Shown: one piece after another, positions 57,926-64,000 of the stretch
Position numbering within the stretch: the stretch's first letter is position 1
Layout of the letters: each line of letters opens with the position of its first letter
DNA from: Rostrohypoxylon terebratum
Taxonomy: Eukaryota > Ascomycota > Sordariomycetes > Xylariales > Hypoxylaceae
Direction: 5' to 3'
Length of the DNA stretch: 64,000 nt
Assembly: GCA_022497145.1 (NCBI GenBank)
Contig: MU385861.1
Coordinates: forward strand, 189,934 to 253,933
Translations under genes and position numbers: made by a program
The notes under the pieces: model-generated
Database searches by the model: none
The model's input: the letters and a program-made list of their open reading frames with translations, nothing else
What the model was told of the DNA's origin: nothing

Positions 57926-59414
57926 GTTGGGCGATGATAATTGTGGTTGATATGTGGTATTTGAAAAGTTGTAAAAGCGTGGCGGGAGATAAAACGAGGT
58001 TAGCTGGTAGGAAGCGTAATAAAAAGGTTTGGTTTGTATGCAAGGCAACCACAAAGGTTGAATGCGGCGCTGTTGTCACAATGATTCAAGGTCGGCGGAA
58101 GTTGAACGAGACGCTCTCAGGGCTTCCTCGTTGTCACGGTTTCGGTTGTCTGGAAAGGTTTTAGGAGTGTCTTGTAGATGCAGAGATGCAGGCGATCGAA
58201 TATACCTGAGTGGTGGAGTTGTGAATGGGGGGAATTAGGTACCGTGCCTACCTCTGTACTTTGGAAAGCAAGCGGTCGGGCTTAGTGCTCCAGTATGATA
58301 ACCTTGAAACTACAACGGAAGGTACTGTACTAGTAGGTACCAGGGTACATTCTCAGGGAGCTACGTAGCTGCTACCTCCTATGGATCTGTTATCATGGCT
58401 TGGAAACATTGAATCACCATTGACTGTTCAGTGAAAAGAGCCCCGACCGCAGCCACTTTTAGCGCATTAGTGAATCAAGCTAGCGCAGGAAGGTCCAAAT
58501 GATAATGGATCCATACGGGGCAGTACATAGCATAATCACGTGACTACATACCTCCCATATTTCTGTATTACTTATTCTGTATTACTTAAGCTAACTCTTC
58601 GGAGGTTGAAGGGGGATTCCGTTGTTTCGAAAAGAATCTAGAGACATTCTTGACTCAAGACGGAAATCAGGTCTCAATATCGATTATACGACGCCTGTCT
58701 TTTTGACAAGTCATAAATTTCTATTTCACGAGAGCCCAGATACATGCCAATGAGACAGTTCCAGCATCTAGACATCTATATCACGTCAACTACATTTTGT
58801 GTCTAGACTCTAGGTCCATAGTCGACATCTCACATCTCACATCTCACACGCAACTATCAGCCACTCCTCACGGCAGCAAAATCTAGAAAGAACATTGCAT
58901 CAGATCTACTCATTCCCTGAAAAAGAAACAAAGAACCAACTCTAAGACACCACTACTATTCTCTCACTCATGCCTTACCCCTGAATTCCTACTTCTTCTG
59001 CCCCACAATCTTAGAACTCACACTATCTTAATAACAGCCCTAAACCTCAGTTTCCCACTCATCATAGCATCTACCAAAAGTCAGCATTCCATCATTTACC
59101 CGTGCAAGTTCTGAGGTATTCACTGTAAGCCTCCTGCACTTCCTCCAACCTCCGCGTCTCAACCCAACACTCAACGCCACACCTCACCTCACCTCACCTC
59201 ACCTCACCTCACCTCACCGTAAATGCCGCTGCGTCCTCGGAATCCGTGTGGCTCAATTGTATCTCCCCTGGCACACTGACTACAACCAACGTACCCAAAA
59301 TCCTCAACCCCCTATTCAACGGTTTGAAAGCTTCCGCATCTAGTGCGGTCGTAAATGCGACATGTGCTACTCCAAGCTCTTTCTAAAACTGCGCCTGAAT
59401 CACACGTAGACGAG
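57926..59414. other. Intergenic region with CACCT repeat, no supported gene
   Basis: It contains the Rab11 promoter and a long A/C-rich stretch (58780-59230) ending in the (CACCT)n repeat. No gene is seen. Confidence 0.5.
59179..59218. repeat. (CACCT)n tandem repeat
   Basis: About seven and a half exact 5-bp units, just downstream of the alcohol dehydrogenase pseudogene. Confidence 0.9.
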
Positions 59415-60000
59415 TCAATATGCATGAGCACTAAGAGAGTGAGCCGCCACCGCTTTGGAGGATCCGCGCGAGACAGCGATTACGCGGTATCCCATCCGGT
59501 TCGCATGCTTGGATAGCAAGATATCCAAGGCCGCCCAGCCCTTGTGTCGCGTCCGCACGCCGGGCTTAAGGCCCGCGGGGCGTAGGACGTAGGGCGTTGA
59601 AGACGGTCGAACCTGCGCAGAGTGGCGCGGCTTTGATTGCATCGATGTCAGAGGGGATACGGACGACCGCTTCGGCGCGGAGGGTGCAGAATACGGCGAC
59701 CGTGAAGAGAGTCAGCTAAACTAATTCGCAAAATGACAATTTCGTTATCCAAGGCCCCGTCACCTTATCGCCGACGGCTGCTACTTTGCCGAAATACCGA
59801 AAATTCATAACCCGCGATAATGGGAAATCCACCGCCGAGGTAGTTGAACTGGGCGCACTTGTCCGTATGGCAGACTCCGCACGCCTCAACCTTGACCAGA
59901 ATCTCGCCCTCCCCGGGCATGTTCAAAGGTACATGTTCGAGGACCAATTTCTCAACAACGGCTTGAAAGAAGCTTGTCTATATGATTTTGGCAATACCAT
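59415..60000 (-). pseudogene. Broken zinc alcohol dehydrogenase (MDR family)
   Basis: On the minus strand several frames each hold a piece of one zinc-dependent medium-chain alcohol dehydrogenase, in the right order. They are: an N-terminal start at 60000; GEILVKVEACGVCHTD with the catalytic-zinc Cys; PIIAGYE, then after a frame change FGKVAAVGDKV; CTLRAEAVVRIPSDIDA and CAGSTVFNAL; the Rossmann motif GLGGLGYLAIQ; and, after another shift, ANRMGYRVIAVSRGSSK to a stop at 59415. About 40 residues, including the structural-zinc cysteines, are missing near 59700-59760, and the C-terminal third is absent. At least three frame changes and a stop mean it cannot make an enzyme. I describe it as a decayed gene. 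Confidence 0.85.
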
Positions 60001-62207
60001 GGTTGATGGGTGAATTTTCAATGAGGTTCAAAGGTAGGTGGCGCAATTCAGCAGGTAAGATATCAACTTCCTCTTCCACACCGAAGAATACTTTACGGTC
60101 CTTCTTCATCACTTTATAAAATTCACCACTACACACTGGATTATCGCAGCTTGTTCATGAACAGGTAGAACTTGACACCAAAGATCTATCCGTCCGGATT
60201 CAAGGGTTAAACTCACAAAGTTCATCGATAATAAAACTCAACTATCAATATTGCAAGACTTGTGACTCAGGGGCTCAGGCCACATATTTATTCACTAAGG
60301 TGTGCGTTTTTGTAATAGGTTCGTGTGTATGCTGTATTGCGCGAATTCAACCTCGTAAGAACAAATGTAACGACATTAAGCTAGGTCGTGGATAGAAAAG
60401 TTCGGGTGTGAATTGGATATCTTGTGAATAAGAGACTACTAATCCAGCGTTGGAAGGCCCCCTATCAATTTCAAACACTTCGAAGTATTATCTCAACCAT
60501 CTTGTGTATTTTCCTCCATGAAGGTTTTCGTCTGCAAAAACATTCCGCATATGTCGTCCTTTATATTCGTCTCTAACAGCATGAAGTTTCCTATTTTCGC
60601 CCACCTCCAGGTGTCGATGGATAAGGTCGTTCCTCTCTTCGTGTACAATGCGATGGCTGTTCCGACTCTCTTCACACCTCGGAGCTTAGGGAATGGCTCG
60701 TGGCTCTGGCCTTGGAGGCCGCCCATCGTGTCATGTCCCTGTCTCCGGTTTCTTCGACTACCCTTATAGACAGATCAACCACTTTGAATCCCACCACGCG
60801 AGGGTAGACGAGAATCTCCCCTATGGAAGCATGGTGCGGAGGATGGCCCGTCGTGATCTCTCAGACCAGCGGACGAGCCATCTCCAGTGTAATCGTCTCC
60901 ACCATCGTCTTGCCAGTGGGCATGGCGGTCATTGGAAGAGTGCTGGCCGGCTTTGAGGAACTGGTCTAGCCCAGAAACCAATGCAATCTCTTCGAGCGCC
61001 GAGTTGCTCTGCTCTGTCAGTTGGTATAGGTCTAAAAGATATAGTCTGGGAGATCTGGTAGTTTCCAGTCTCGCGAGAGGTTTAGTAAGATGTGGACATG
61101 TCCGTGAGAGACTATGATGGCCCCGAAGAACTAATTGGAGGCTGGATCGGAAGAGATTAGATAAATGAGTGGCTTCTTCGCGTTCTGCGTACAGGGTAGT
61201 GCATCGGTCGAGGGCTCGAGACAAGCCTATATTATATATCCTTTCCAAGCATTTTGGACAAGCAACAGCTCTTTCCTCCCGTAGACGCGGGACGGTTAAG
61301 ACCAAATGAGTTGTCTTGAGGATGGCATCGCCGCCCTTGCCGGGGTCCCAGTCCTTGGCTTTCATCCCATCCCAGTAGCCGACACCAACCGAGGGTGACA
61401 AGCTCCACGTTCCCTCGGCGAGAATATTTCAGCGTTCTCTGCGCGACAACGTCACCCGTTCCTCGGCTCCTTGGCCTTGCCCCATGGCACGAAATCTATG
61501 TCGCCTTTGTGGTGTCGCATCTCTGAAGGGATGCTTGGGCGTCTGTCTGTGAGATTTAGTAGGGGTCAGACACGCATCGCAAAGCGTGTTTCAAGCTTTT
61601 TGCCCCCTGAGCTCTCTCCAAGGCAGATATGATGGACATGTGCCATCGCTAGACAGAGGCCCTTTATTAGAGATGGAGGACCTTGCGTTTACTTAGCAGT
61701 GGGAGGTTGACATTGAGTGATTCTGAAGAGATAAGTTGGGAGAATGAGAGAATGAGATTTAATGGGTTGAAATTAAGGGAAAGGTACCTTATATTACCTG
61801 CGAGAATCTGGTGAAACGAAGCACGAAGTCGCAACCCCGAAATAAGTGAGCAATTTATTGGGATAATAAAGTTTATTCTGAGAGTACAGTATGAGCTGAT
61901 TTTGCGAGTGACCTAGAAAGTTTGAACGTTGTGCTTCTCCTCAATTTGCTCTCCTTCCGACTCTATGACTTCCAAGTTGGTAGTTATGAGGCATTTTGAG
62001 TGGTTCATGGCCCCTTTTAGATTGAATGATGTGATTAATCAATTACCTGTGTTCTAAACTTGCTGTCTATGACCTTCCCATATTTACCGAATGCGCTATA
62101 TACAGAAAATAATATTGGTCTTAAAAACAAACGAAATAATGCGAGCAGCGAGACCCATTCTATAATGAAAGCAAGATTACACCCTCACCGTAACTACCGG
62201 AAAGAAA
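60001..62207. other. Region between pseudogene and SDR; decayed or uncertain coding
   Basis: Two minus-strand open frames (60775-61401, 208 residues; 60493-60726, 77 residues) have some coding flavour but no domain I recognise and no joining splice sites I trust. They might be a further broken gene next to the alcohol dehydrogenase relic. The rest, 61500-62200, is non-coding in appearance. Confidence 0.4.
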
Positions 62208-63299
62208 TCAGATGTATTTTTTAACTTGCTCATCAGTCCATTCCCAAAACTCCCTCGCAGCTCCGGAGCCGCCTTCCGACTTGCTCTTGGATGCGGCAGC
62301 CATTGCGTTCGAAATACTCCAAAGTCTTCCCCACGGAGCAACTGGCTCATTATTAGCTTAAGTTGTGCGGAAAAATAACTTCAGATCAAAACTTACTGTG
62401 ACTTCCAGATTTCTCCAGAGTAACTTGCGGAGAAAGGCCAGCAAATAAACAGGTGTATGCTCCGTAAACAGAGGGGTAGAAGACTGTCTTCCGAAGAAAC
62501 CAAGTCATGAGCGGACCTTGTGTTCGCCACAGGTCGGAGTCGAGATTTCCAGGATTCAAGGAGGTGGATACAATGCCATCTTGTCTGTGTTTGGAGGCGA
62601 ACTCGGTATTCTGCAGGAAATTTCCTAGCTTGCTGGTGGAGTATTGGTCGAACAACCCCCCCTTTTCGGCGTGATATACATAATCTAAGAACGCCTTAGC
62701 ATTCGCAGCCTGAGCCGCGGAGGACGATACCCAGACTACGCGGACGGAATTAGGTTGCGATATCTTTGCTGTCGAGACAAGGATGGGCGTTAGGAGCTTC
62801 GTCAAGGCGAAGGTGCCGATGCAATTTACACCGAGTTGAAGTTCGTATCCTTGTTTCGTTTTGGAGCCCTTTTCAGGGAACGCAACACCTGCGTTATTGA
62901 ACAGAATATCGAGCTTCTGTTCCTTGGAAAGAAATTTGTCTACTGACGGCTTGATAGTTTCCAGATCGGCAAGGTCGAGATGAATGTATGTTAAGTCACC
63001 GGCTGACTTCGGAACTGCCGTTCTGATACTCTCGATGGCTTTCGTCATCCTCTCCTCGGATCGCCCCATCATGTAGACCTTGGCGTTCTTGGAATAGAGA
63101 ATCCGGGCTATTTCCTTGCCAACCCCGGTGTTTGACCCGGTAACGATGATGACCTGATAACATGATAAGTCAATGTCGTGATGAATCTTCTTTATGGGCA
63201 TACCTTGTCCGTCAAGTCCGGGACGTCCTTTTCTGTGAAAGTTGGCTTTCCTGGGAAAGTCTGCCGGAGCATGCTGATAAGATTCGAGAAATACGACAT
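62208..63299 (-). CDS. Short-chain dehydrogenase/reductase (retinol-dehydrogenase-like)
   Basis: Exons 63299-63204, 63153-62397 and 62356-62208 give 333 residues. The first intron (GTATGC...TTATCAG) joins DLTDK to VIIVTGSNTGVG, and the second (GTAAGT...CTTAAG) joins KSGSH to TNNEPVAPWG. The NADP-binding TGSNTGVG is at residues 37-44, with NNAGVAF near 120, VSSSAAQ near 180 (catalytic Ser) and YSTSK near 208 (catalytic Tyr and Lys), followed by LNPGNLDSDLWR. The protein fits the classical SDR group related to retinol dehydrogenases 11-14 and WW-oxidoreductase. The substrate is unknown. It neighbours the alcohol dehydrogenase relic but shares no clear pathway. Confidence 0.9.
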
Positions 63300-64000
63300 T
63301 GCGATTTACCCCTATTTCGTCTTTTTCTGGTGGTGGGATATGTGAATTATCTGATCGAAAGATTGATTGAGGTCTATGTAATATGCTGGTGATATTCCGA
63401 CCATATGTTATTAGATATTCAGGTAGGTATGTTTGCCCTTGGGGATGTCTGATTGTGAGAAGCGATTCAACTAAGATATATACCGTCGAGGGAGGTTTAT
63501 ATGGATCAACGCCGTCGCCACATATATTAGCATGAAGCGCGCCATACCTGATACCTTCTAGTGAAACGACCAATCCCGCGGGTTTCATTAACTGGGGCTT
63601 TCATATGATGAGGTTGGAACAGTCCCAGCGGATATACTGATGACTCGTGTTTTTCCTTCTTTTCGCCTCATTTTCTTGACTATCGTGTTGCTGATTTGAT
63701 TGAAAGAAAATTAGCTTTGGGGTGGCTGATTATGTGATTATGTGATGCCCTCTAGTAAAATAAAGGGAAATGTCTGAATCCCGAGGGATGACGTAAGATG
63801 GCCGGAGTTCCGCTGCTCCCTAAAGCCGCGGGGTCCAACGCCAACCAACGCCAACCAACTCTAATCTTTCCATCAACCACTTCATATCGTCATCAACATC
63901 ATCAACCTCGGTCACTACCTAATCATCAATTCGATTACCGCGGTTATTCTATTCTCGTCCTATCGGAGGTTGGTTTGGCTTTCATGATATCGAATAGAAT
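63300..64000. other. Promoter side of the SDR gene, window end
   Basis: The upstream region of the SDR gene, followed by sequence rich in CATCAAC-type repeats (63860-63910). No gene is seen before the window ends. Confidence 0.5.

Noticed and set aside
57934..58164. 76-residue plus-strand open frame
   Set aside because: Lies in the promoter and leader of the Rab11 gene on the other strand; no similarity seen.
59179..59218. Repeat array considered as CRISPR or telomere-like
   Set aside because: A plain 5-bp tandem repeat without spacers, and not the TTAGGG telomere unit.

Overview
This is a stretch of nuclear DNA from a filamentous ascomycete, most likely a sordariomycete; Xylariales is only a guess from the texture of the intergenic DNA. 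The evidence is short introns (about 47 to 145 nt, one of 299 nt) with GTAAGT/GTATGT-type donors and CTAAC-type branch sites, single-gene transcription units on both strands, and fungal orthologues: CIA1, GUT2, PET8, HDA1, BRX1, a Rab11/YPT3 GTPase, a Bun107-type WD40 protein, an RGS protein and an MHYT-domain protein. Splice junctions were read by eye and each accepted model keeps frame across its introns.

Layout. 1-3 kb: the end of a Ser/Arg-rich gene with a Cys-rich tail, convergent with CIA1 (cytosolic Fe-S assembly). 6.5-9.3 kb: an MHYT multi-pass membrane protein, followed at 9.66-10.28 kb by a MITE-like element with 46-bp inverted ends and apparent TA target duplications. 11.5-13.6 kb: GUT2, mitochondrial FAD glycerol-3-phosphate dehydrogenase. 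15.1-16.8 kb: an RGS-domain gene. 16.9-30.2 kb: about 13 kb with no gene I can support. 30.3-32.6 kb: a type II membrane protein with a TSG-repeat ectodomain. 34 kb: a small Cys/His protein. 35.6-39.1 kb: a six-exon WDR48/Bun107-like gene, convergent with PET8 (mitochondrial SAM carrier), which is divergent from a TilS-like tRNA(Ile)-lysidine synthase. 44.3-46.7 kb: an RS-rich protein. 47.3-49.7 kb: HDA1 with its Arb2 domain. 51.9-53.2 kb: an F-box-like protein. 54.3-54.5 kb: a candidate 61-residue gene. 55.1-57.9 kb: BRX1 and the Rab11 GTPase. 59.4-60.0 kb: a broken zinc alcohol dehydrogenase. 62.2-63.3 kb: a short-chain dehydrogenase.

The conserved genes are housekeeping and are not a functional cluster. 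Themes that recur are mitochondrial metabolism (GUT2, PET8), signalling at the membrane (MHYT, RGS, Rab11), chromatin (HDA1) and RNA or ribosome work (BRX1, RS protein, TilS). I found no CRISPR array, rRNA, recognisable tRNA or secondary-metabolite core enzyme. The least explained parts are the 13-kb gene-free block, the dispersed CCTAGG palindrome tracts, the MITE, the TSG-repeat membrane protein and the small candidate gene at 54.3 kb.
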